Below, piece after piece: positions 46,846 to 57,949 of a stretch of 64,000 nt of DNA. The notes below the pieces were generated by a model. It was given only the letters and a program-made list of their open reading frames with translations, did no database searches and was not told where the DNA came from. The DNA comes from Unio delphinus (Eukaryota; Mollusca; Bivalvia; Unionida; Unionidae): NCBI GenBank assembly GCA_029339505.1, contig JAQISU010001239.1:7805001-7869000 (forward strand), given 5' to 3'. The position numbers were made by a program, and so were the translations under genes. Positions within the stretch are counted from its first letter, which is position 1. Every line of letters starts with the position of its first letter.

Positions 46846-47453
46846 TTAACCCCTGGAGGTTTTTGCTGTTTTCGCATGAAATGCGAGTAGGAAACACATT
46901 TTGGGGACTATTTCTGAATATATCGTAATACATCGATTTCCAAACAATAATCCGTTAGACAAATGGTTACTAATGATACAGAAAATGTTTTTCATTGGTT
47001 AATTTGCTGGCGCATGAGCAGAAGGGCAAAAATCGGACTCCTTTTTTTTTTTTTTTTTTTTGCTTAACGGACCCATAATTTTTGTATGTAGAAGACTCTT
47101 TATTCAAAATGTCCACCTTATCCTACTTTTGCACAGGTTCACCGGTCTGTGTGCGTCACAGACCAGTCTTCCGTAGATCTGAGGTCATAAAGTCTAAAAT
47201 CTGGACACAAATTCGGAATCCGACCATGGGCGATTTTTGGATGAAAAAAAAACGGGTCCAAAAACTTCGTTTTTTCCCTCTGTATTTTGTAATGCAATTA
47301 AAATGTCCAGATTACTTGCTATCATTGTAAAGCTACATCTGTCTACTTTTCAATGATACCACCCACTTTAGTGTATCATGTATGACCTTGACGCTACAGA
47401 CCATGGAAGTAGGCTACTACCTCATAACCCGTAAAGTCGTCGCTAGGGGTTAA
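46846..47453. mobile_element. Non-autonomous TTAA-flanked transposon (piggyBac-like candidate)
   Basis: The left end reads CACATTAACCCCTGG and the right end CTAGGGGTTAATGTGTG, inverted copies of each other bounded by TTAA. TTAA targets with CCC.. termini are typical of piggyBac-group elements. The inverted match runs a few bases beyond TTAA, so the terminal inverted repeat may instead start outside it. The interior of about 600 bp has no transposase and includes a T-run of about 20 at 47042-47061. Confidence 0.6.
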
Positions 47454-48482
47454 TGTGTGAAAGTGTATTTATTAAATCTTCCTGACTCTTTAGAAAATTT
47501 CCAGTGCCAACAAAACCAGCAAACATGTAACTAATTTATTTCAACCATCACCATATTATTTCCAGTTACTTCCTTAATTCATCTTGTCTGAATTAACCAT
47601 TGGTTCTAAAAACCATAATTTGTGTTTAATTAAAGTTAACAATCAAACTACATTTAAAATCTTATTTGTGCAAGTTATTCATACATTGTTGTGTACCCTC
47701 AATTGTCTCTGAAAACAAAACAAAATTGTCAACAAACAGTAACATAAATAAAACATTCTATCTAACTGTATACTCATATATTCTGTGGATTGTAATTACA
47801 TTTCTACACCTTAACAAAAGGATTGAAAAAGTATTACCTTGAACAAGACCAACTCCATTTTTTTTTTTAAAAAAACACTTTTAAGACACCATATATAAAC
47901 AAGATTTGACTACACTGTACCTGGAGCTAAGAATATTGAACATATTACCATGTGTTTTTTTTTCTCAAATTTTACACCGCAATGTCAAGTCGTTTGGGTA
48001 AAGACTAAATGTATCCTTTTAGAATCAACCAACACTGCATGAAAATAGTTTACCTAAATTAAAATATTTAGTATTTAAACAAAATGAGATAAGAACAGCA
48101 TATAAAGTTTGTAATTCTTTCTTGAAATCCAACTGATGATTAATTCTTTGCCACTCTCTAACACATAATTCACATTACTTTCATTCCAACTATTTTTAAT
48201 TACTTTTTCGAAAAGCAACTTGGTAGTTTAGTTGTGTACCTCCATACCTTTCTGTATCACAAGCATGTTCAGATGCAAGTTCAGAATGGAGCACATGACA
48301 ATACTCAACCAAATTTTTCTTTTGTTTTTTTGCTGAGGAAATTTAAAGAGAAAAGTTGTAATATGAATGACATATAAACTAAATGAACTGAATGTCTATT
48401 GTCTTGCATTGTATGGTCATCTTCCTTCCAATGTGAATCACTCTAGGACTTTGATGTCTCATGTACATTGGCTGCTTATGAA
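47454..48482 (-). other. Probable 3' flank / 3' UTR of PSMG4
   Basis: AT-rich non-coding sequence downstream of the PSMG4 stop. Minus-strand AATAAA-type signals occur (for example AAATAAATT at about 47523-47531), but which is used cannot be told. No other gene seen. Confidence 0.35.
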
Positions 48483-48863
48483 TCAGAAATTGTCAGGGTG
48501 CTGCTTCATTTCCTCGGCAACTCTCTTTTCAATAAGTGGTAATTGTATCTGATTAAAAGTTAACTCTCCACTTACAAATACTTGCTTTCCAGTCCGTTTT
48601 GCCAATCTTGCTGCCATTGCAAGACAACCAGAGTCTGAATTTCCAAGAAGTACTGTTGAGCAAGGCATTTTCCCAGAATTCATTGCAACTGAAAAGTCAC
48701 CAAATTTGGCTGGGGAACTTCCAATCCAAAGCCAAAAGCTGTCTGATAATTTTAAAACTTGAAAATACACGTAAGTACCCATTATCTTCTCGGAAAATGT
48801 GTGGATTGCAAGATTGGTTGGAGAAGGAATATTTCCACTGTTTGATTGTTTTGTCTCCGTCAT
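48483..48863 (-). CDS. PSMG4: Proteasome assembly chaperone 4 (PSMG4) homologue
   Basis: The protein has 126 residues from the ATG at 48863, close to the 123 of human PSMG4. Matching segments include VLKLSDSFWLWIGSSPAKF, LAMAARLAKRTGKQVFVS and a C-terminus of EKRVAEEMKQHPDNF. PSMG4 pairs with PSMG3 and helps order alpha subunits during assembly of the 20S proteasome ring in the cytosol. The start has A at -3 and is preceded in frame by a possible splice acceptor (TACTTTTGCAG, exon start 48886), suggesting an upstream non-coding exon. The coding region is uninterrupted, whereas I recall vertebrate PSMG4 being split by introns. There are no stops or frameshifts. The next ATG-like alternatives would lose conserved sequence. 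Confidence 0.9.
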   Translation of the reverse strand: MTETKQSNSGNIPSPTNLAIHTFSEKIMGTYVYFQVLKLSDSFWLWIGSSPAKFGDFSVAMNSGKMPCSTVLLGNSDSGCLAMAARLAKRTGKQVFVSGELTFNQIQLPLIEKRVAEEMKQHPDNF

Positions 48864-48875
48864 TCTTCGCTTCAA

Positions 48876-48890
48876 ATTTGTATCACCTGC
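48876..48890 (-). promoter_or_regulatory. Candidate 3' splice site upstream of PSMG4 coding sequence
   Basis: The minus strand reads ACTACTTTTGCAG then GTGATACAAATTTG, a short pyrimidine tract plus CAG, 23 nt before the ATG. It would place an intron in the 5' UTR. Confidence 0.45.
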
Positions 48891-51098
48891 AAAAGTAGTA
48901 ACATCATCAAGACTATTACTAATGAAAATTTCTGTTGTAAATTTAATTTAAAGGCTACAAGTGATATTAACAATAGCAGCTTGAAATAATACATAAAGAA
49001 ACATATCATCTGTGGTACAAACAAGTCATCTATTGTAAACAAAGAGCTTCATTTTAGTTTCATATATTTTCAGTTTAATGACCCATGATGAATCACAAAT
49101 TCTTAAATTAATACAAAATTCAGGAAAACTTTCATGAATAAAACTTATTTAATTATTTCAAATATTATCAACACCATGTTTTCTACATTTATTTAAAATA
49201 TTTTATGTAAGGATTCAAAATAATAAGAATCCCAAAAAGGATCCTAACTTAAGTGACTATTTCATTCAGCTGAACAAACTTTCAGGCTTCCAGAAGAATT
49301 TGTTGAAGATTTATATTTACAAAGTATACAGATATGTGATATCAATCAAGATTCATCTCCCACATCTTAAATGGCAGGACTTGAATTTACATGTATTGTT
49401 AAATTGGAAAATTCTCTGATTATTATGAAATATTCTTCTTCAGGACAGGTGGAAAACCATTAAAAACAATGCATAGGTAACCACTTGAGATGGAGGGGGT
49501 GTAGGTGGTGCCATGATTGTTAGCGTGAATGGCACACCAACATAAAAATTAAAGTACATGTCAATCACAGACTTTTTAAATAAAGCCACATGTTACAATG
49601 AAACGTAATAAATCATGTACAAAACAGTTTAAAGTCAACACCTGTCAATTGCAAAAGCTACAAGAAAACAACAATATTAACAGCCTTCATATTTTGACTC
49701 TTATTTGCTACCACATATTCAATCTCTTTCTTCTTGACAAATATGGTAAAAATGCAATCTGCCTCTTGCAAAAAATCACTGGACATTATCTGTATATAAC
49801 TAGTTCACCAATTCATTACACTGATACCAATTTTAAGAAGATATTTGAAAACATGGGGTAAATCAGGGCTGCATTTTTAAAATAGTATACTTCCTAGCAA
49901 TTCCAACATTTTCCCAAAATAAAACTGATTATGCAGAACTAGTAAGTTATGTATCCAGGGTTTATAAGAATAAGCATATGATGGACAGCTCTATGTAGAA
50001 AATTACTGAAAACCTTGATTATGTTAATACCACCATGTTAGTCAATTCTGCATGTCGGGTAATTCTGCGTCATTATATGTCATTTCTGTATACATTAAAT
50101 CACGTCTTATTTTGGGTCAAAAATCCATTTTGTACTCTAAAATAGAACAATCGTACTGTAATTAAGAAATGTGATATTCATTAAGTGTACAAAAGTATCC
50201 CACATTTTGACTAAAAAATTGATTTCAAAATGTCAATAGGAAGACAAACTCCATAAACTTCATAAACCAGTAACCCTGAAAATCCTATTTACTATGTATC
50301 TTTTAGCATCATATTTATAAATACATTATATAAAAGATGGAAATGTATACCTTAAATAAAAGTTTGTTCCACATGTACAATATCATCTACTACCCGTGTC
50401 AACTTGCCACAAAAATGGGATTCTCAAGAAATCCCCAGCCTATAATCTTTTTCTAAAGTCCTTAGTAATTTTTCCCCATTACATCTTATTCATTCATGTT
50501 TTTCTTTCATATAATAGCTTCTTTTTCTAAATGTTGTGCTAGAATAGGCTGACATATCGCACATCATGAAAACAAGGGGGTGGTATCCCATGTGTTAAAA
50601 ATTTATATTATTTTGAACAGAATAGTCCGGTGACAATAGCCTCTTTTCAAATGGTAAGTATTGCAGTATTTTATTTTCATCAATTGGTTGAATTCGGTTA
50701 GTGTTTTGTTTCAGTATTGGAGACGGAAAACTTACGTGCGCAGAAATGCCCTAAATCACTGTCTAAGTCTACAAAGTAAGATACTGATATTTATGCTTTG
50801 GTGGCCGATACCTATCAGGATCAATATTGTACACTGTAGGCCAACAAACTCATTAAGAAGAGCACAAGGGAATATATTATTCACATTTCTTTCCCATACT
50901 TTGCTAAAAAAATTGTTTCCAAAGTAATGTGAGATCTCACTATAAAGGAAGTAAATTTCTGAAAAGGTGAAAGTAAGTACTTCATAAAGCCAGAGTAGCC
51001 CAGGATATGTAATTTGTATGGATCGAATCTATAATGAGCCGACACTGTTTTGGTCCAACTCCGGAATAGTCCTGTAGTATAGTATGGTATGGTACCTG
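48891..51098. other. Upstream region of PSMG4; no further exon identified
   Basis: Lower repeat content than the rest of the window. A first non-coding exon and promoter of PSMG4 may lie here on the minus strand, but no exon can be supported. Short plus-strand frames at 49598 and 50661 show no family resemblance. Confidence 0.4.
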
Positions 51099-51099
51099 G

Positions 51100-51240
51100 A
51101 AGTTTTGCCCCATGGATATCTCAGCCAAGGACATTTCGCCCGACTTTAATGGACGTTTTGCCCCACTTCAATGGACATTTTGCCCTACCATGTACATGGA
51201 CATTTCGCCCCATGGACATTTCGCCCCACATCAATGGACA

Positions 51241-51245
<5 letters not shown>
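51100..51245 (+). repeat. Minisatellite of GGACATTTCGCCCCA-type units
   Basis: Seven to eight degenerate units around the core ATGGACATTTYGCCCC with spacers of 2-14 nt, ending at a (CT)n tract. An inverted partial copy occurs at about 52597-52650. Confidence 0.8.

Positions 51246-51299
<54 letters not shown>
51243..51299. repeat. (CT)n microsatellite
   Basis: About 28 uninterrupted CT units following TTTT. Confidence 0.95.
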
Positions 51300-51303
<4 letters not shown>

Positions 51304-52024
51304 AGAGTTATTTGGACTTAATTACAGCCATGTAACTTCTTTGATCATCATAGTTAAATAATCTACTAAATGTGGCATCAAGTTAATTAAGCTGCAGCCA
51401 GGGTTTTGAGCAAGTCATGGAAGCTTTATGAAATGGAAATTACAATTTAGCACAGATGTTCTGGTGTTCACTAATAGCAAAAACAATGACATAATTAAAA
51501 CAATGTATATCAAAAGTATATCAAAATCCGAGCTTTAGGATAAAAATTATGATTCTTCAAGTGCATTGTCCGACAGATCATGTGGTATAGAAGCTTGTGC
51601 AGTTGCTCTATAAATTGCAGTCGTTCTTGTTTTGGCATTAACTTGATAACTGAAACTTTTGAAAGTAAAGAGTCACACAATCATGAAAAAGATTTAGTCG
51701 ATGAAACACTATTTTGGGAATAACTAACTATAAGGTGTAAATTTTCAAACTTGAAGCAAAACACATTCCGAATTTGATTGATTAACAAAAACAAAATACT
51801 GCAATGCTTACCATTTGAAAGGAGATAATTGTCACCATAATATTGTGTTCAAAATATTATTAATTAGTGACAATGGCAATAAAAGGCAAGAGATATTAAG
51901 CAAACTAAACCGATCTTGAAATATTTTAGTAAAGTTCAACATTTATAAAAAAAAAGCTATTATGTGGAAGAGAAACAACAACAAATAGGATGTAATGTGT
52001 TTAAAACATCATGTTTATGGGGAA
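51300..52024. other. Non-coding
   Basis: No gene or repeat recognised. Confidence 0.4.
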
Positions 52025-52342
52025 CCACACCTGTGGCCTAGTGGTTAGAGCGTCTGCATATAGAATGCTGGAAGTCATTGGTTCTATCCCCAACCGAGTC
52101 ATACCAAAGATGGTACCAACAGCTGCCTCGTTTGGCACTCAGCATTAAGATGTTAGTGTTAGGACTGGTCACTCTGGTGTCAGAATAATATGACTGGGTG
52201 GGGCATCATGCTACACGTCTACAGCATGATGCCCCAGTGCTAGACATCACTATAAACTGCCACACTGAATACAGGCCAGGAGTTGAACCCACAACCTCCC
52301 GCTTACGTGGCGCACACTCTAACCAATAGACCACCGGAGCGG
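52025..52342. mobile_element. SINE copy 4 with two convergent tRNA-like heads
   Basis: The left end on the plus strand is a head with GTGGCCTAGTGGTTAGAGCG and GGTTCTATCCCCAACC, followed by the family body through CCCCAGTGCTAGACATCACT. Instead of the usual 3' tail, a second head follows in opposite orientation: its reverse complement begins ACCGCTCCGGTGGTCTATTG with box B near 52275. The result is head-body-inverted head. Confidence 0.85.
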
Positions 52343-53737
52343 TCTTCATCAGTTTGTGTAATAGCGAAAATAAAAGGACTGCAGTATATAAAATTATAAC
52401 TGTAAACGATAGATTAATTTTCTTATCAGTCTTATTACATAAATGAAGAAAAAGAGGAAAATGGCATGCTGAATGTAATTGAAATATGAGAGAGCGTGAG
52501 ACAGACAGACAGAGAGGATAATGGGGTATGAAATGAAATCTTAACGCAAGGCCATAAAGTAAAATAGTGTACTGCTGATGAATTAATATAAATGTCGGAT
52601 ATTTCCATTGATGTGGGGCGAAATTTCCAAGGCCGAATCGTCCACTGGGGGGGGGGTGTTGATCCTCGTGTCTCTCCCCAGCACATACAGCTGGTTTGAG
52701 TTGGAAGAGGAACACCGTCATTTCTGAAATGTATATATATATAGTGCTGTGGAGCCCTGTCCACCCCATGTATGTAAAATAGTGTATGTTTTCGTGTCTT
52801 TAATTTTATTTTATTTAAATAAATTGGCGACGGTTGATCTTTGCTTTGTTCATCAAATTTATAGTAGTTACATTACCCAAAAAGGAATTTCGACTGATAA
52901 TACTCTCGATTTCTCTCCCAGTGCCACAGAGCATAAAGATTTCTTTACAGTCTTGTTCCTTAATTTTTTAAACATAGGATTGTACTCTTTTCCCTTAGAA
53001 TTATTAAAATTCCAGGGCCAATTTCCACTCCTGTTTTAACTATTTTATTATATTATATGAAATTATTCCCAGTTGACTTTGCCAAAGTCAAGTTTGTCCA
53101 TTGTGTGTGCAAAATTGTGTTTTTAGATTGTATGTTTGCATGATGTTATGTTGGACAGCATTAGTTAGGTCAAATTTTTTATAAGAGTTATTTCCCTTAG
53201 ACCTTATAGTATTTAGTGTTATTTGGAAATTTTGAAAAAGCCCATTAAATCAAAAATGCTTTCAAACAGTGCAAATTGTTTATTTAGATAGTTTATGTGT
53301 TTATGTTTTCTATTGATTCCTTTGAATGCTGCGGCATTTTTAGATAAAAAGAATGTCTAGAAGTGATATGTTTTATCTTTAGTCTTCGGGTGGTCAAAAT
53401 CGTTCCAGTCGTAAACATGAAATCCTGAAAATAATTTTGATATAGTTTTGAGTAAACTATTATGTTTATGGTAGATTATTCATGAGGCCTTAGTCTCTTT
53501 TTGGAAAATTTTGAATATTTAAGTGCCTTAGCACTAAGGAATAATAATTTTCCATTCGCTTTCCCTATGTTTTTACAAAATAAGTGATATTATATAGTAA
53601 AAACAAAACAAGAGTGGCTTGAAGACTGTCTTATATAATTAGTAGAAATTTAAGATGTTAGTAAGAATTCTTTGATGTATTCTTCATAGGATTTACTGGC
53701 TCCTTTGTCTTAGTATAATATTACATAATAGATTGTG
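52343..53737. other. Unassigned; contains inverted minisatellite fragment
   Basis: At 52597-52650 a reverse copy of the 51.1 kb minisatellite unit occurs (TCCATTGATGTGGGGCGAAA), followed by a G-run at 52648-52656. No gene. The part after 52800 may be far 3' sequence of the L1-like LINE, but no tail or poly(A) defines its end. Confidence 0.4.
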
Positions 53738-53858
<121 letters not shown>

Positions 53859-54745
53859 CAAGCCTGACATTTACTGAAATCATAGTCAACAAAATGCGAC
53901 TCCTGCTTGTAGGTCACTGCATCATTTATAGATTAATGCGGATTCGATGATGAGGCCGCCTGGCCTTTTACTGGGTTATTTTGAAATGTAATTTTTGTGA
54001 AAATGATGTTTGTATCAAACTATCTTTTTTAATTCTTTATAAGTTTAAAAATTATGTTAATTCTTAAATAAATGTTAATTATAATAGTTGAGTTTGTTTA
54101 GAGCTAGAATTAATACAATTATTATACTGTAATTGTCATGTAGATAAATTTGTCAGTTGTTTATTACAGATCATGTGATTGCTAAGTGCTGGAAGATTTG
54201 GGTTTGTTGCCTTGGGCGTGTGAAACTGTTCTATCAGTGAGTTATATTCCGTAGTGGATTGTACTAATTGGTGAATGGAATTCCTAAATGGTCACGTGGT
54301 CTAGTGTTGGACCATGAGACAGATGTTTTTGGTTTTTGATTTGGTCAAATGATTGTTTCAAGTCGCTTAATTGCTAGGTGTTGAAGGATTTGAGTTGGTT
54401 GTCAGTTAGGAGGTAAGAGTCTGTGTGAAGACATCACGTGGTTGCCTCAGGCATGGGAAATTGTTCTATCAGTGACCTGTATTCCCGCTGTAGATTTTAC
54501 CGTTAGCAGGATTGGAAACTGTAAACATAGTAAAAAATGAGCTTGGTAGATTTAGAAAAGCAATTTGAATATGATAAAAGGTAGTGTAGTTTCTGGTGAG
54601 TGCACTTTTACGTGGGAGAGCTAGATTTCTAAAGTATGTTAGGAATGAGAGAAGAACAGATATGGATAGTTAGTACATTTTACGAGAGAGGAGCTAAGTT
54701 TCTAAAGTGTGTAGAGTGATAGAAGAACAAATAAAGGATGTTACA
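53859..54745 (-). other. Probable 3' UTR of the L1-like LINE, with internal duplication
   Basis: It directly follows the ORF2 stop on the minus strand. Two related blocks, about 54170-54270 and 54364-54510, share (plus sense) TTGCTAAGTGCTGGAAGATT / TTGCTAGGTGTTGAAGGATT and TGTTCTATCAGTGA. Two GAGCTAGATTTCTAAAGTRTG-like copies lie at 54620-54710. The 3' terminus is not defined. Confidence 0.5.
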
Positions 54746-57700
54746 TTATCCTAGTACCCAAGTCTGTTTATTCCTCGTTGAAATTATATCAATTAAGTAT
54801 TTTATAATCTCATTATATAGATCTTTATCTATAATTTGGTTAGTATACAATAGCATATTATTATTAAAAGTATCCATTTGATTGTTAATTTTATTTATAA
54901 TTATTTCCCTTTTCAAGTTAAAAGTTTTGCATTTTAAAATTAAGTGGTTTTTACTATCAACATATTTTTTACATAAAGGACATTTTGGGAGTTTTCTAAT
55001 AATCTTCCTTTTATAAGCTACTTCCCCAGTCCACCAGATATCATGAAGATATTGAAACATCAAATTAGCTTTTTGGGGTTGTCTAATTTTTGACCAATTT
55101 TTCCATATAGTTTCCCAGTTAAGTGCTGGATTTAATACTTCAATTCTGTGTTTTGATGGTTTTATATTTTTTATGTCATTATACATTTCCGTAGGTGTTT
55201 TTAGTTGCCATGCCATATTTTGATTTTTATAATATCGAATGGTTTTAATTTGTCTGCTCATCATATTAGGAGGGTTTAAAGTTTTCATAAGTTTATTATC
55301 ATTATAAATACTTTTTTTGTGGGACAAGGAAAAGCCAAACCAATAAATATAAATTCCTTGCCATGGGTGTTTGATAGGAAATTCTAAAGAGTTTAATCTG
55401 TGTAGGTAAATGGACTCTTGTTTAAGTCTGAGATTTGGTAGATTTAGTCCACCTTTCATTTTATCAAGTTGAAGTGAGGTTTTTTTCAATTTGTGGACAG
55501 TTTTCCAAAAGTATTTGTATATTGACTGTTCTATTTTTTGAAAATGAAAGATACCAAAATCAATTATATTAAACTCATGCCGAATGGAGTTGAATAAATA
55601 TGTTTTTGCTATATGTATTTTTTCCATAAAAAGGAATTCTCTTGAATTCCAGATATTTTTATGCTTTTGAATTTTGTTTAACATTTGTTTTATATTTAAA
55701 GTCTTATTATTTTTTCCTAGGAAAACACCTAGTACTTTACCACTAGTTTTTATTTTTTCATGAGGGAGTGAAAGATATTTTCTATATTTCCAATTTCCAA
55801 TCAACAGTATCTCAGTTTTTTCTTTATTAAGTTCAGAGCCAGAAGCCTGGCTGAAATTTGTGTATTGTCTAATCAGATTATTATAAGAAATTTCAGTTGT
55901 TATAAAATTTGTCATATCATCTGCATGTAGAAAGGTTTTAATCTCCTTCGATGAGTTGGGTATCTTAACACCCGAAATCATATCATCATTTTTAATTGTG
56001 TTATTTAGAGTTTCTATGCCAATGATGTATAATAGCATCGAAATTGGGCATCCCTGTCTTACAGATCTTGTGACAGGGAAAGGAGCTGTATGTGCTCCAT
56101 TTATTTGGATTTTAGATTGTATTTGGTAGTATAAGATCCTAATCCACTGAATAAAGTTGGGGCCAAATCCATTCTTTTTTAAGGTTTCAATTATGAAGTT
56201 AATTTCTATTTTGTCAAAAGCCTTTTCTTGATCAAATAATATCAAAGCACCATTTTGTTGATTTGTTTCCATATACTCAATAGTTGTTTTGATGGATAAA
56301 ATGTTATCTGAGATTTGTCTTTCTTTTTCTCCACATGATTGGTTTCCCATACTTATTTCATTTAATGTGTTTGATAGTCTATTTGCTAGAATTATACTTA
56401 GAATTTTGTAGTCTATATTTAGTAGTGATATTGGTCTCCAGTTTCTCAAATCGGTGATTTCACCTTTATTTTTATATAATAAAGTAATAATTCCAGTCCT
56501 CATTGTGTTTGTCATTATTTCTGATTCAAATATTTTGTTGTATAATTTTTCCAAAATGGGTAATAGAGGTGTTTTGAATTTTTTGTAGAATTCAGCACTA
56601 ATGCCATCAATTCCAGGAGCCTTCCCTTTCGATAATTTATCTATGGCCTTTTCTATTTCATGTATTTCTATCTTTTGGTCACATAAATCTTTACTTTCAT
56701 TAGATATAAGAGGAAGAGCTATTTTATTGAGAAAATCAGAAATTTTATTTTCCGGTATTCTTTTGCTTTTGTATAAATTCTTGTAAAAATCCCTTACAAA
56801 TTTTAGAATATCGTTTTTACCTTCAATAATTGTGTTATTCTCTTCAAGTTTGGTTAAAGTTTTCTCGCTACCTTTTCTGCATTCCTCTTTTTTGTATATT
56901 CTCTTACCTATGTTATATATATCATTATAAAACCCGGATCTCTGTTTTTCACCATTAGTTTTATACTTTTCCAAATTCTCCAAAATTTTCTTAGTTTTTT
57001 CTTTTTGTATTTCTGAGGTATTATCATCTTCCATTATCCTTGTGCATTCTTCTTTTATGATTTTGTTATTTAAACTTTGGATTCTAGAGTATTTTTGACA
57101 TGCTTCCTTAATTTTAATTTTAAAGTTATCCCAAGTTTTTAAGTTTTCTAATTCAAAATCTTCAATTTCATTTAGAATTTCGAAGTTGAGTTCCGTTAAG
57201 TTTAATATACTATTATTCAATTTCCAATAGCTTTTGCCCCATTTGACGAATACAAAAGATTTATACTCTAGTGTTATCATTTTATGTTCTGCAATTTGAA
57301 AGTCGAAAATCTCACATTTGATAATGTTTCTCCTGTTTTTCTGAAGTACATAAAAATGATCAATTCTGGATTGTATATTAGTGTTAAGGAAACGATACGT
57401 GAATTTAACAAGATTTGGGTGCAAAAAACGAAAAGCATCAATTATATCATTACTTTCTGTTAAATAGTTTAAGGAATTAATTTGTCTAGTGTATTTTTTG
57501 CGATTGCATCTATCGATTTCTTTTTTACAAGCATTGAAATCGCCACAAATAACTAGATCTTCATGGCTGTACGATGAAGTATAATTGCTGAGTTTTTCAT
57601 AAAATTGTAGTTTATCAGTGTCCTGAGAAGGAGCATAGATGTTGATTAAATTTGTTTTATGAATTTGTATATGAATTAGCCGGCCATATAGACCTTCAGG

Positions 57701-57949
57701 AGTATCAAAAAGTTTCCAATGATTCTGAAATAATTTATTAATAACAATATAGCCTACTCCTGAGTATTTAATAGAAGGATTAAATTTATATAGGAAAAGA
57801 GCATCTAATTTGTCCTCTATGAGGTTTATTGTTTTTTGTTTAATATTGTGTAGCTCTTGTAGTGCTACTATATCATAATCAGTAATGTTATCTATTCGTT
57901 TTTGAGCTTTTTCTAAAGATAGTCCGTAATTCGTATGGTATGGGCTCAT
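54746..57949 (-). CDS. L1/Tx1-like LINE ORF2: AP endonuclease, reverse transcriptase, CCHC tail
   Basis: A 1067-codon uninterrupted frame. The APE-type endonuclease occupies residues 1 to about 235 (ALQELH with the metal-binding Glu, NIYAPS, VICGDFNA, SRIDHFYV), ending in AEHKM where SDH is usual. The RT spans about 430-720: WRPISLLNIDYKI, motif A DQEKAFDKIE, motif B RQGCPISMLLY, motif C LHADDM (around residue 676). A CX2CX8HX4C knuckle lies at about 990-1007 (CPLCKKYVDSKNHLILKC). The protein nicks target DNA and copies its RNA at the nick. Length and order fit the L1/Tx1 group. An in-frame stop lies about 15 codons upstream of the ATG, so the start is reasonable. No ORF1 is found upstream, so the copy may be 5'-truncated at the ORF2 start, though its coding integrity suggests recent insertion. 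Confidence 0.92.
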   Translation of the reverse strand: MSPYHTNYGLSLEKAQKRIDNITDYDIVALQELHNIKQKTINLIEDKLDALFLYKFNPSIKYSGVGYIVINKLFQNHWKLFDTPEGLYGRLIHIQIHKTNLINIYAPSQDTDKLQFYEKLSNYTSSYSHEDLVICGDFNACKKEIDRCNRKKYTRQINSLNYLTESNDIIDAFRFLHPNLVKFTYRFLNTNIQSRIDHFYVLQKNRRNIIKCEIFDFQIAEHKMITLEYKSFVFVKWGKSYWKLNNSILNLTELNFEILNEIEDFELENLKTWDNFKIKIKEACQKYSRIQSLNNKIIKEECTRIMEDDNTSEIQKEKTKKILENLEKYKTNGEKQRSGFYNDIYNIGKRIYKKEECRKGSEKTLTKLEENNTIIEGKNDILKFVRDFYKNLYKSKRIPENKISDFLNKIALPLISNESKDLCDQKIEIHEIEKAIDKLSKGKAPGIDGISAEFYKKFKTPLLPILEKLYNKIFESEIMTNTMRTGIITLLYKNKGEITDLRNWRPISLLNIDYKILSIILANRLSNTLNEISMGNQSCGEKERQISDNILSIKTTIEYMETNQQNGALILFDQEKAFDKIEINFIIETLKKNGFGPNFIQWIRILYYQIQSKIQINGAHTAPFPVTRSVRQGCPISMLLYIIGIETLNNTIKNDDMISGVKIPNSSKEIKTFLHADDMTNFITTEISYNNLIRQYTNFSQASGSELNKEKTEILLIGNWKYRKYLSLPHEKIKTSGKVLGVFLGKNNKTLNIKQMLNKIQKHKNIWNSREFLFMEKIHIAKTYLFNSIRHEFNIIDFGIFHFQKIEQSIYKYFWKTVHKLKKTSLQLDKMKGGLNLPNLRLKQESIYLHRLNSLEFPIKHPWQGIYIYWFGFSLSHKKSIYNDNKLMKTLNPPNMMSRQIKTIRYYKNQNMAWQLKTPTEMYNDIKNIKPSKHRIEVLNPALNWETIWKNWSKIRQPQKANLMFQYLHDIWWTGEVAYKRKIIRKLPKCPLCKKYVDSKNHLILKCKTFNLKREIIINKINNQMDTFNNNMLLYTNQIIDKDLYNEIIKYLIDIISTRNKQTWVLG

